A stretch of 64,000 nucleotides of DNA from an uncultured Eubacterium sp. (GTDB taxonomy: Bacteria; Bacillota; Clostridia; Oscillospirales; Acutalibacteraceae), in assembly GCF_934525195.1 (NCBI RefSeq), contig NZ_CAKSZA010000001.1, positions 360,882 to 424,881 on the forward strand. Reading direction: 5' to 3'. This document shows positions 17,039-25,521 of the stretch, piece after piece (the first letter of the stretch is position 1; each line of letters opens with the position of its first letter). The position numbers and the translations under genes are program-made. The notes under the pieces were generated by a model, which did no database searches, was not told the DNA's origin, and saw nothing but the letters and a program-made list of their open reading frames with translations.

Positions 17039-18755
17039 TTTCGTGTCCTTTCTCTATCGTAGGGATTCTGACAGTAACGGTTGTTCCGACATCAAGTTCG
17101 CTTTCAATATTAATACCGTAATGTTCGCCAAAATAGATTTTCAAGCGGTCGTCAACATTCTTTACACCGATACCTCTCGAATCACTTCTGCCCTTTTCAA
17201 GAATTTTTCTGCATTGCTCCTCGGTCATACCGAGTCCGTTGTCGGCAATAATAATCAAAATATCCTCGCCGTCACGCTTAACGGTGATTTTGATTTCACC
17301 CTCATCAACCATTCGGTCAAGTCCGTGATAAATTGCATTTTCAATAAACGGCTGAACGGTGATTTTGTTGCACATACAGTTGAGCAAATCCTCGTCGACA
17401 TCAAACGAATAAGTAAACTGATTTTTATATCTGTAGCTTTGAATAATCAAATAACTTTCTGCGTGCTTGAGTTCATCACCGATGGTGATAAATTCATTTC
17501 CGTGGCTGATACTGATCCTAAAAAGTTTTGCAAGTGCGCCAACCATCTTGACAGCATCCTTGCTGTTGTCCTGCTCGCACATCCACTGGATAGAATCAAG
17601 AGTGTTGTACAAAAAGTGAGGATTAATCTGCGCCTGCAAGGCTTTAAGTTCCGTCTTGCGCAAGATGATTTCCTCATTGTGCACCTTTTCCATAAGCGAC
17701 TGAATCATACCAACCATATGCTCAAACGACGTTGAAAGCGTTTGGAATTCAACAACATTACTCATATCGGCATTGTACTTGAAAGTTTCCGCCTGCTTTT
17801 CAAATTCCTGCATAGATGAAACAAGCCGTCTTACAGGTCGGGTAACAGTTCGTGACAAAATCAAATAAATCACAAGAGAAATAAGCAAACTGAAAAGAAG
17901 CGCAAACAAAAATCCGAGAAGCAACTGTTCTCTCACCGATTTTGTAACCTCATCATTATAGCTGACTCCGACAATTCGCCAATTGCAACCGCTCATCGAC
18001 ATAAGGCAATAAATATTATCCTTTTCAATATGAGTGCCGTCCGTCATTTTTGAAATTTTGTCCGTACTCTCGGTTTTTATACCCGAAAACAACATCTGCT
18101 GTTGAGGATGATACACCACATCGCCCTTTGAATTGATGATGTAGCAATAGCCTCGCTGACCGATACTGATATTGTCAACATAAGTTGCAATCTGCGAAAA
18201 CTTATAGTCAACAGCAACATAAACCTGCTGTTTGTAAAGACTTGAATACTCCTGCCTTGCAATAGTGACCACCCACGGATACTTGTCCTTATACATCGCA
18301 TTGACATGTGGGTCGGTGACCGCAAAACCGCTTGACGCCGCAAAGAAATCCGCCTTGTCAAGAAGCATATCGGTTGCGCTGTCCTTTGCCTTGTCGTTGT
18401 TTTCGTTGCCGTACAAAAGGAGTCGACCGTCATCGTCATAAATCATAACACTGTAAATATCATCCTCAAGTCTTGCCGAAGTTGATAAAACGCTTTGAAG
18501 TTCTTTTTCACTTTTACAGCTGTTTGTTTCCTCACAAAGATTGTTGAGTTTTTTCTTTATGGACGACATATAACCCGACACCGCGACATCAGCTTGCGAC
18601 ACGGTCTGTTTTGACGAAACGGCAGCCGAATTAATCATCAACCTTTGGTGGAACATACCAAAGAATACAGTTGAAGCAAAAACAGAAAACAGAATTCCGC
18701 AAACAACAACTGCAATAATAAGACCCGACAGTCTTGTTTTTTTCAACTTAAACAT
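17028..18755 (-). CDS. YesM-type sensor histidine kinase
   Basis: 575 residues. Two membrane segments (about 11-34 and 280-303) flank a large extracellular sensor domain of the dCACHE kind. HAMP follows, then a His_kinase domain with the phospho-acceptor in INPHFLYNTLDS and an ATPase with DNGLGM and GIGVKNVDDRL. The start at 18755 overlaps the end of the regulator gene by 8 nt. It would phosphorylate the upstream AraC-type regulator in response to sugar bound by the neighbouring lipoprotein. Confidence 0.88.
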   Translation of the reverse strand: MFKLKKTRLSGLIIAVVVCGILFSVFASTVFFGMFHQRLMINSAAVSSKQTVSQADVAVSGYMSSIKKKLNNLCEETNSCKSEKELQSVLSTSARLEDDIYSVMIYDDDGRLLLYGNENNDKAKDSATDMLLDKADFFAASSGFAVTDPHVNAMYKDKYPWVVTIARQEYSSLYKQQVYVAVDYKFSQIATYVDNISIGQRGYCYIINSKGDVVYHPQQQMLFSGIKTESTDKISKMTDGTHIEKDNIYCLMSMSGCNWRIVGVSYNDEVTKSVREQLLLGFLFALLFSLLISLVIYLILSRTVTRPVRRLVSSMQEFEKQAETFKYNADMSNVVEFQTLSTSFEHMVGMIQSLMEKVHNEEIILRKTELKALQAQINPHFLYNTLDSIQWMCEQDNSKDAVKMVGALAKLFRISISHGNEFITIGDELKHAESYLIIQSYRYKNQFTYSFDVDEDLLNCMCNKITVQPFIENAIYHGLDRMVDEGEIKITVKRDGEDILIIIADNGLGMTEEQCRKILEKGRSDSRGIGVKNVDDRLKIYFGEHYGINIESELDVGTTVTVRIPTIEKGHENEY

Positions 18756-20331
18756 TGCCTGAACCCAAGTGTTCCTCTCTGTACTTATTAGGCGACATAC
18801 CGTAATATCGCTTGAAGCAGTAGCTAAAATAGTGCTGGTCGCTGTATCCGCATTTTTGCGATATTTCAAAAATCTTCATAGAAGTGCACAAAAGCAGGTC
18901 GCTTGCCGCCTTCATCCTGCGTTCCGTAACAAGAGAAACGAAGTTTTGCGATTTTGTTTTTTTGATGAGTGCACTCAAATAGTTTGGACTTACTCCGAGT
19001 TTTTCGCTTGCGTCGGTCAAAGACAAGTCCTCATTCATATATTCATCATTGATGATTTGGAGAGCCTTATCACAAATGGACTCGCTCTCGTGTCTTTGTG
19101 AGCGAGAAATCATATCTCTTGCATTAAGACACAGCGAAATAAGTTCCTTTTTGTATCTCTCATTATAATCAAACGAAAGACGGGAAGTGATGAAATTATT
19201 TGAAGAAAAAAGTTCCGACAAAGCATTTGCATCTGACAAAACGCTGACGCATCTGTGGGCGGTTGCAAGGATTTGAATGATGAGATAATCAATACCGCCT
19301 CTGCTTTTGCCTGCAAGCATTTCTTCAAGATAATCGTTGATTTCCTGCTTTGTGCCGACTTTAAGCAGTTGTTCAAGCCTGTCAACCGATTTGTCCACAG
19401 CCTCGTATTCAAAAGAACTTTTCGGCTCTTGGTCGTTGATATATCGAATATCGCCTGTGCCGTCGGAAGTGTATCTTCTTGCGGTAATCGCCTGTGTGCA
19501 AGCAAACGCAAGCAACGACGGACGGTCAACGGTTTGACTGATACCGATTGTGCATTTTTGAGAGAGAAGTTTCTTTGCACTTTGCACCATTTCAATAACA
19601 GGGATACGGAGTTTTGTTGACATATCTTCGGGAGTGCTTGTAACAAGAGTTACAATTCTGCCGTTAACAAGGAAACTTTCGCAATCCGCATACTTGCCGA
19701 CAATAGTGTTTACAAAATCTATATGGTGATTTTCTGTTACATTTTTGCCTTGAACATTTTTGAATTTTGACACAACAACACTGAAGCAATCGCCGTCGCT
19801 TTTGACAATTCCAAGCCTCTTTGCAGTTTGCACAAGTACCTCATCGGGATAATTATCATCACCCGTTCCGAGAAGAAGCGGAAGTAAATATTCTGCCTTT
19901 TCAAGCCTGATTGAAGTGTTTTCATCAGAAGTTCCACTTTTGAGTTGTTCAAATTCAAAATCCATTTCTTCTCTGATTTTTACAAGTTCATCACTAAGTT
20001 CTTGTGCAGAAATAGGCTTTAAAAGATAGCGGATAACATTATATTTAAACGCTTCCTGTGCGTATTCAAAATCATCATAGCCACTCAAAATAACAAGTTT
20101 TGTGGCAGGACGAACTTCTCGAGCCTTGCGTGCAAGCTCAAGTCCTGTCATAAGCGGCATTTTTATATCCGTCAAAATCAAATCAGGCTCAAGTTTTTCG
20201 AGCTGTTCGAGAGCTTCGATTCCGTTTTCGGCATCGCCTACAACGTTAAAACCTGCACCCTGCCAATCAACACTTTTTATAACCGCCTCTCTCTGGCGAG
20301 CTTCATCATCAACAACAAGAACACTGTACAT
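18748..20331 (-). CDS. YesN-type response regulator, AraC family DNA-binding domain
   Basis: 527 residues. The N-terminal receiver has the phospho-acceptor Asp in LILTDIKMP and the conserved Lys in RYLLKPI. A long middle region follows, then a C-terminal AraC double helix-turn-helix (LSLTDASEKLGVSPNYLSAL and FEISQKCGYSDQHYFSYCFK). It is first in the regulator-kinase-binding protein operon and probably activates mglBAC. GAGGG precedes the start. Confidence 0.88.
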   Translation of the reverse strand: MYSVLVVDDEARQREAVIKSVDWQGAGFNVVGDAENGIEALEQLEKLEPDLILTDIKMPLMTGLELARKAREVRPATKLVILSGYDDFEYAQEAFKYNVIRYLLKPISAQELSDELVKIREEMDFEFEQLKSGTSDENTSIRLEKAEYLLPLLLGTGDDNYPDEVLVQTAKRLGIVKSDGDCFSVVVSKFKNVQGKNVTENHHIDFVNTIVGKYADCESFLVNGRIVTLVTSTPEDMSTKLRIPVIEMVQSAKKLLSQKCTIGISQTVDRPSLLAFACTQAITARRYTSDGTGDIRYINDQEPKSSFEYEAVDKSVDRLEQLLKVGTKQEINDYLEEMLAGKSRGGIDYLIIQILATAHRCVSVLSDANALSELFSSNNFITSRLSFDYNERYKKELISLCLNARDMISRSQRHESESICDKALQIINDEYMNEDLSLTDASEKLGVSPNYLSALIKKTKSQNFVSLVTERRMKAASDLLLCTSMKIFEISQKCGYSDQHYFSYCFKRYYGMSPNKYREEHLGSGNV

Positions 20332-20383
20332 AATTTACCCTCTCATCAAAATCAGTTATTTTTCGCCTATTAACCTAATTTAT

Positions 20384-20412
20384 ATTATATAAAACACTCA
20401 GGAATTTATCAA
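20384..20412 (-). promoter_or_regulatory. Promoter of the sugar-sensing operon
   Basis: On the minus strand: TTGATA, 17 nt, TATAAT, about 50 nt before the response regulator start. Confidence 0.7.
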
Positions 20413-20427
20413 GAAATATTTACAAAT

Positions 20428-20456
20428 AAAAAAGGCATAGTCAAACTATGCCCTTT
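20428..20456 (-). terminator. Terminator of the alpha/beta hydrolase gene
   Basis: AAAGGCATAGT pairs with ACTATGCC(C)TTT; the minus strand ends in a T-run. Confidence 0.8.
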
Positions 20457-20460
20457 AAAA

Positions 20461-21435
20461 TTATTCTCCGTATTCGGAAATTTTGCTTAAATTCTTATAA
20501 ACCTCTGCTTCGCCCACACGATTATCAAGCCAATTCTTTATGTAAAGATAAACCATGCTCTTGTCGATTTCGTTCAAAATTTCATGGCGGTCATAGGCAA
20601 ACAACTTCAAATTTGAATTCTGCAAGCCTGCCATATAATACTGATTTATCAACTTATTGCAAGCCTTTGTTCCGCCGACAGGGTCTTCCTCACCTGAAGT
20701 AATCAAAATCGGCAAACGCTTTCTTATACCGTCAAGGTTACTGTTTGAGGCAATTTTTTGAATAACGGTGAACAAATCCTTGTATGCGCCTGCTGTGAAA
20801 TCAAATCCGCAAAGTGGGTCATCCATATACGCATCAACATTGTCCATATCTCTTGAAAGCCAATCGCAAGGTGTTCTTGCAGGCTCAAACGCCTTGTTGT
20901 ACTGACCGATTGACATATTAACAAGCATTTTACTGACATAATGCGGAGAGTGTTTTTTTATTTCTCTCTTTGCCAAAAGCACACCCATATCTGCCAAAAT
21001 TTTAGGAAACCAACCTGTGCCGACAATGATTGCGCCGTGAACATCGGAACTGTACTGTGTCAAATACTGACGAACAAAGAACGAACCCATACTGTGACCG
21101 AGAATATAGTTTGGAAGTTCCGTCCATTTTTCACGGACATATTGAGTCACTCTGTAGACATCGTCAATAACGATTTCGTCACCGTTTGCATCTGCAAAAT
21201 AACCCAAATCATTTTCAGACTTGGCGGTTTTGCCGTGCCCCAAATGGTCGTGACCGATAACTATATAACCGTAATTTGTGAGATACTCCGCAAAATCGCT
21301 GTATCTTTCTATATGCTCCGCCATACCGTGAACAAGCTGCAAAACAGCTTTTGCCCCCTCATCAGGTTCCCAAACAACTGTGTTGAGCAAATTTTTTGAG
21401 TCGCTTGACGGAACGGTTACATTGTATTTTTTCAT
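20461..21435 (-). CDS. Alpha/beta hydrolase, monoacylglycerol lipase/lysophospholipase-like
   Basis: 324 residues with the serine hydrolase triad: nucleophile Ser in LGHSMGS, Asp in TSGEEDPVGG and His in YDRHEILNE. LVHGMAEHIERYSDFAEYL matches the N-terminal motif of monoglyceride lipases and lysophospholipases (Hydrolase_4). No signal peptide, so it is cytosolic. Encoded as a single gene between its own terminator and a divergent spacer. The natural ester is not deducible. Confidence 0.82.
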   Translation of the reverse strand: MKKYNVTVPSSDSKNLLNTVVWEPDEGAKAVLQLVHGMAEHIERYSDFAEYLTNYGYIVIGHDHLGHGKTAKSENDLGYFADANGDEIVIDDVYRVTQYVREKWTELPNYILGHSMGSFFVRQYLTQYSSDVHGAIIVGTGWFPKILADMGVLLAKREIKKHSPHYVSKMLVNMSIGQYNKAFEPARTPCDWLSRDMDNVDAYMDDPLCGFDFTAGAYKDLFTVIQKIASNSNLDGIRKRLPILITSGEEDPVGGTKACNKLINQYYMAGLQNSNLKLFAYDRHEILNEIDKSMVYLYIKNWLDNRVGEAEVYKNLSKISEYGE

Positions 21436-21569
21436 ATATTCACCTCAATTAGTTTTGTTCAAATTTGTGCTTACGCCTTTTTTAATCTTTCTTGTCGGAG
21501 GGTTTTCAGTAAATAATTATTTCAGTATAAGTTCATTATAACCAAATAATGAACAAACAAGAAAGGGTC

Positions 21570-21604
21570 AAAAAAAAGAAAGTATGCAATTTTCGCACAC
21601 TTTC
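21570..21604 (-). terminator. Terminator of the TetR gene
   Basis: GAAAGTATGC pairs with GCACACTTTC (one mismatch) and the minus strand continues with seven T. Confidence 0.75.
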
Positions 21605-21615
21605 TCGATTTTGTA

Positions 21616-22170
21616 CTACAACAAATCTATTGAATTGAGTATATTCTGCGGGAATATCTTGCCGATTTTTTTGATAAATTCCTCAGGGTCGGTTTTCATT
21701 CCCTTTTGTATCCACTCTATAAATGTGCCCGTAACGGCGTGCTTATAGAATATTGAAATAATAGTTATGTTCTCATCACTGATAATACGATTTTCCGCAA
21801 CGCACTGCTCTCGGATTTTGCTTGCAATGAGTATACCCATTGCATTGACGATATATGCCTCTATTTCTGCAAAATATTTTGACGAGAAAATATTGTAAAT
21901 AATATTTTTGTTAATCAAAACGCTTCCTGCCATTTTTTTGAAAGCGTCCTCCCAAGTGAATTCGCTTGCATCAGTTTCAATCACCTTTTCGAGCGCTTCG
22001 TTAAAAATCTCTTTGAGCACATCAAAAATATCATCATAGTGATAATAGAATGTGTTTCTGCTGATGGAGCAATCATCTATGATATTTTTTACCTTTATGC
22101 TGTCCAGCGGCTTTGATTGAAGAAGCCTAAGCATAGACAATTTTATTTCCTTTTTTGTAAACTGTTGCAT
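21616..22170 (-). CDS. TetR family transcriptional regulator
   Basis: 184 residues. N-terminal helix-turn-helix with KVKNIIDDCSISRNTFYYHYDDIFDVL, a classic TetR signature, and an all-helical ligand domain without a recognised class. GAGGA precedes the start. Its target is unknown; the alpha/beta hydrolase gene on the same strand is a possible one. Confidence 0.85.
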   Translation of the reverse strand: MQQFTKKEIKLSMLRLLQSKPLDSIKVKNIIDDCSISRNTFYYHYDDIFDVLKEIFNEALEKVIETDASEFTWEDAFKKMAGSVLINKNIIYNIFSSKYFAEIEAYIVNAMGILIASKIREQCVAENRIISDENITIISIFYKHAVTGTFIEWIQKGMKTDPEEFIKKIGKIFPQNILNSIDLL

Positions 22171-22339
22171 AAGACCAAATTCCTCAAAAACAATACAATT
22201 ACAGTCACATTGATAAATCCTTTATCTATTAATTATAACATTAATAATGTTCATAAATCAAGCACTTTTGACTATCCGTTTTTTATCAAGTGACAATAAT
22301 CACCAAAAGCAGAATTTACAAATCGGCAAAACTTTTGTA

Positions 22340-22368
22340 TTGACAAACCACATATCGCACGCTATAAT
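22340..22368 (+). promoter_or_regulatory. Consensus promoter of the MarR gene
   Basis: TTGACA (22340-22345), 17 nt, TATAAT (22363-22368). Confidence 0.85.
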
Positions 22369-22369
22369 A

Positions 22370-22383
22370 GTTCTAAATAGAAC
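22370..22383 (+). promoter_or_regulatory. Palindromic operator at the MarR promoter
   Basis: GTTCTA-AA-TAGAAC is a perfect inverted repeat that begins 1 nt after the -10 box and covers the expected transcription start. This is the normal place and size for MarR self-repression. Confidence 0.7.
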
Positions 22384-22403
22384 GATTAACAAGGAGTGCC
22401 AAT

Positions 22404-22832
22404 ATGCATTTTTGGGACAGGCACAAAACAATTACCGGCTATTATGAATCGCTCACAAGTTCGATTTGCGACAAGTACGATTTGACCCAAATGGAATATG
22501 ATATACTGATGTTTTTGCACGGCAACCCCGAATTCAACACGGCGGCAGACATTGTCAGAATTCGCAAATCAACAAAATCTCATGTTTCAACCTCGCTCAA
22601 ATCGCTTGAAAACAAAGGCTTGATTGAAAAAAAGCAAAGCGAAAACAACAAAAAACACATAGAGATTTTTGTTACCGAAAGTGCAAAAAGCATAATTTAC
22701 GAGGGTATCGACACGCAAAAGCGTTTTGCCCACGATGTGCTCAAAGGATTTTCGGATGAGGAAATCGCAACATTCAAAAATATTTTTGAAAAAATCTGCA
22801 ATAATGCAGAAGATTGTTTAAAGAATAAATAA
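22404..22832 (+). CDS. MarR family transcriptional regulator
   Basis: 142 residues with the winged helix typical of MarR: MEYDILMFLHGNPEFNTAADIVRI, then KSHVSTSLKSLENKGLIEKKQ. It is probably autoregulated through the palindrome in its promoter and likely controls the membrane protein gene 44 nt downstream. AAGGAG precedes the start. Confidence 0.85.
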   Translation: MHFWDRHKTITGYYESLTSSICDKYDLTQMEYDILMFLHGNPEFNTAADIVRIRKSTKSHVSTSLKSLENKGLIEKKQSENNKKHIEIFVTESAKSIIYEGIDTQKRFAHDVLKGFSDEEIATFKNIFEKICNNAEDCLKNK

Positions 22833-22876
22833 AATCCGAAATGTTAATATATTTAGAGTAAAAAGGAGTTTTAATT

Positions 22877-23557
22877 ATGGCAAACGAAAAATACAAACCG
22901 CAAATTCCCGATATTATGGAAGCAATTTTTGACGCAGGATACTTGATTTTCGACTTAATCGCAGGTATTTTATTCTTCGCATTTTCAAATGGCAATCCTT
23001 TGTTCATCTTGTACGGAGTGTTGACATTGACGCTTTGCGGCGGTGACGCATTCCACCTTGTTCCGAGAATTATCAGAGCAGTTCACGGTAGCAACGACAA
23101 AATCAAAAGACAACTCGGACTCGGCTTGCAGGTTTCATCAATCACAATGACAGCGTTCTACATTGTTTTGCTGTATATCTGGAAGCTTACATTCCCCGAA
23201 TTGACAGCACCTGTTGCAGTTGAAGCAATGATTTGGATTTCTGCAATCATCAGAATAGTAATCTGCGTTTTTCCGCAAAACAACTGGTGTTCAGACGAAG
23301 GCAATATGAAGCTTTCCGTTATCAGAAACGCAGTTTTTGCAGTAACAGGCATCGGCGTAATCATCCTTTACGCAATTTCAGGCAATACTAACAACCTTCA
23401 TATGACAAGAATGGTTGCCGCAATCATCATTTCATTCGGTTGCTACCTCCCTGTAACATTGTTCAGCAAAACAAAACCAAAGGTTGGCTTGCTTATGATT
23501 CCGAAAACCTGTGCATATATGTGGATCATCGCAATGGGACTTCAGCTCTTATTTTAA
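22877..23557 (+). CDS. Polytopic membrane protein in a MarR operon, unknown function
   Basis: 226 residues with about seven membrane helices. It does not match a transporter family I recognise. Landmarks are a conserved-looking GGDAFHLVPRI in the third segment and a PKTCAYMW near the C-terminus. It follows the MarR gene on the same transcript and ends at a terminator, so induction by the MarR ligand is likely. AAAAGGAG precedes the start. Confidence 0.6.
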   Translation: MANEKYKPQIPDIMEAIFDAGYLIFDLIAGILFFAFSNGNPLFILYGVLTLTLCGGDAFHLVPRIIRAVHGSNDKIKRQLGLGLQVSSITMTAFYIVLLYIWKLTFPELTAPVAVEAMIWISAIIRIVICVFPQNNWCSDEGNMKLSVIRNAVFAVTGIGVIILYAISGNTNNLHMTRMVAAIIISFGCYLPVTLFSKTKPKVGLLMIPKTCAYMWIIAMGLQLLF

Positions 23558-23585
23558 ATAATTTAAAACAATATATAGACAGCAA

Positions 23586-23620
23586 AAGACTCAAGAATTT
23601 TGTCCTTGAGTCTTATTTTT
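23586..23620. terminator. Bidirectional terminator between convergent genes
   Basis: AAGACTCAAG pairs with CTTGAGTCTT, followed by ATTTTT. Confidence 0.85.
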
Positions 23621-23988
23621 CATTTACGAGTGCCATCATCATTGAATGTAGTTTTCAATGCCTTTTCGGTAGGAACAATTGAAGCAATCAGCACCGCACA
23701 CTGAACCAAAAGAAGAACAGATACTGCAATACCAATAGTTTTTTCGTCAGAACGGCAAACAAAAGCGAAAACCAATGCAGATCCGGCAAGCATAACAAAG
23801 CCGATTTTCCACCAAAGTCGCCCGCAAAAATCGTGTGCAAACTGCCAAGTGTCCATATTTTTCATTGAACGGGTTGTTCTATATCCAACAAGACCATTGA
23901 TGTCTTTCGGACAATGTTTCCACATCATCCAACCGGCAAAAATCATAATCGCAGGAGTTACAAAAACAAAAATCAGCCACAACCACAT
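23620..23988 (-). CDS. SdpI family membrane protein
   Basis: 122 residues, three membrane segments and the family signature GLVGYRTTRSMKNMDTWQFA between the first and second. Members of the SdpI/YhfL family include the Bacillus immunity protein against the SdpC toxin; most members have no known role. It stands alone, without a toxin gene nearby. Confidence 0.75.
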   Translation of the reverse strand: MWLWLIFVFVTPAIMIFAGWMMWKHCPKDINGLVGYRTTRSMKNMDTWQFAHDFCGRLWWKIGFVMLAGSALVFAFVCRSDEKTIGIAVSVLLLVQCAVLIASIVPTEKALKTTFNDDGTRK

Positions 23989-24024
23989 ATTAACACCTTC
24001 ATAACTTAATCAAAATTTTTTAAT

Positions 24025-25383
24025 TCAAATGGCAAGCAAGTTTTTGATTGCTTCCATATAGATTTCCACTGCTTCCTCCATTTCGGAAACAAGGATGTAT
24101 TCATCTGCACCGTGGATACGATAATCCACTCCCAACTTTTCGGGACCAAATGCAATGATATTTTTCAGCGACTTTGCGTAAGTTCCGCCACCGATTACCA
24201 TCGGTTCGTTTTCTGTGTCGCCCGTTACATCCACATAAGCCTTGTACAAAGCGTTTACAAGCGGAGATTCTCTCGGATAAAACAACGGCTCACCTATTTC
24301 GGTGATCTCAATTCGACCGTTTTCGTCCTCCAAATTGCCGTCTACCAATTTCAAAATATCGTCTTTTTTGAATGTCACAGGCACACGAATATCAATCGAG
24401 CAAGAAATCACGCCGTCAGCGGTTTTTACAATTCCGTTGCAGAATGTCAACTCGCCGAATTCATCGGAAATTTTGAGACCGACTCCCTCGCCGTCACAAG
24501 CCGTGCCGATATGCTGATTGTAGAACTTCACGAAGTCGTCCTCAAAACCTGCCTTTGCAAGACATTCCATAGTCACGCCTGCTGCATTGACACCGAAGTT
24601 CGGAGTGCTTGCGTGAGCCGGCACACCCTTGGCGTAAATCGTGATTTGCCCATTTTTCTCATCAATCTTGTATTCCTGCAACTTCGATTCGGAAAGTGCC
24701 TGTTCCAACTTCTCTTTAAGTCCGATTTCTGACGGAACGACAGTGGTGCAAGTGTCGCAAACTGCGTTTGAAACAAAGCCACCGTTCATAGAAATTATCT
24801 TTGTATTTTTCGAATAAGCCATCATTGTGAGATGACCTTTTTCGCCGTGAATACACGGAAAATTTGCATCGGGAGTGAAACCGCAAGACAGTTCCTCCTC
24901 AACCTGATTGTAGTGCTCCATACATTTTGAGCCTGTTTCCTCGTTGCAACCCATAATCAAACGAACTCGTTTGTTCAACTCAACGCCCGATTCACGAAGC
25001 AATTTCATAGCATACAAAGCCTCGATTACAGGGCCTTTATCGTCAGTTGTGCCACGACCGTAAACGAAGTCGCCCTCACGAGTGAGTTTGAACGGATCAT
25101 AGCTCCAATCACCGCCGACAGGCACAATATCCAAATGCCCTGCAATGCCGACAATTTCTTTGCCCTCGCCAATTTCTGCATAACCACAGTAATTATCAAG
25201 ATTTACGGTTTTGAAGCCAAGCTCCTCGGCAATTTTCAGTCCGACTTCAAGCGCCTTTGCCGGACCGTCACCAAAAGGCTTACCCTCTGACGGAGTGCCA
25301 AGCTGTGAATCAATTTCTACCAACTTGCCGAGATTTTCAAGCATTTCATCGGACAAAGCGTGGATTTGTTCTCTTGTATTCAT
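24025..25383 (-). CDS. pepV: M20 family dipeptidase, PepV/Sapep-like
   Basis: 452 residues of the M20A metallopeptidase family. Metal ligands are visible in GIAGHLDIVPVG (His), YGRGTTDDKGP (bridging Asp) and MGCNEETGSKC (Glu pair), with the late His in YRIHGADEY. PepV-type enzymes cut dipeptides in the cytosol using two zinc or manganese ions. The start was put at 25383 because GAGGA lies 6 nt upstream; the ATG at 25389 touches that site. Confidence 0.88.
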   Translation of the reverse strand: MNTREQIHALSDEMLENLGKLVEIDSQLGTPSEGKPFGDGPAKALEVGLKIAEELGFKTVNLDNYCGYAEIGEGKEIVGIAGHLDIVPVGGDWSYDPFKLTREGDFVYGRGTTDDKGPVIEALYAMKLLRESGVELNKRVRLIMGCNEETGSKCMEHYNQVEEELSCGFTPDANFPCIHGEKGHLTMMAYSKNTKIISMNGGFVSNAVCDTCTTVVPSEIGLKEKLEQALSESKLQEYKIDEKNGQITIYAKGVPAHASTPNFGVNAAGVTMECLAKAGFEDDFVKFYNQHIGTACDGEGVGLKISDEFGELTFCNGIVKTADGVISCSIDIRVPVTFKKDDILKLVDGNLEDENGRIEITEIGEPLFYPRESPLVNALYKAYVDVTGDTENEPMVIGGGTYAKSLKNIIAFGPEKLGVDYRIHGADEYILVSEMEEAVEIYMEAIKNLLAI

Positions 25384-25465
25384 ATTCATTCCTCAATGTT
25401 AGTGTAAATAATTATTATGTAATAATCATACCACATTCATCACGAAAATCAAAGGGATAAATAAA

Positions 25466-25495
25466 AGGTGAAGCAGTTTCGCCTCTGCCTCACCT
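25466..25495 (-). terminator. Terminator of the BlaI/M56 operon
   Basis: AGGTG and GCAG arms pair with CTGC and CACCT, with a T-rich tail on the minus strand. Confidence 0.65.
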
Positions 25496-25521
25496 CTGCA
25501 CTTAAAACAAATATTGCAAAT

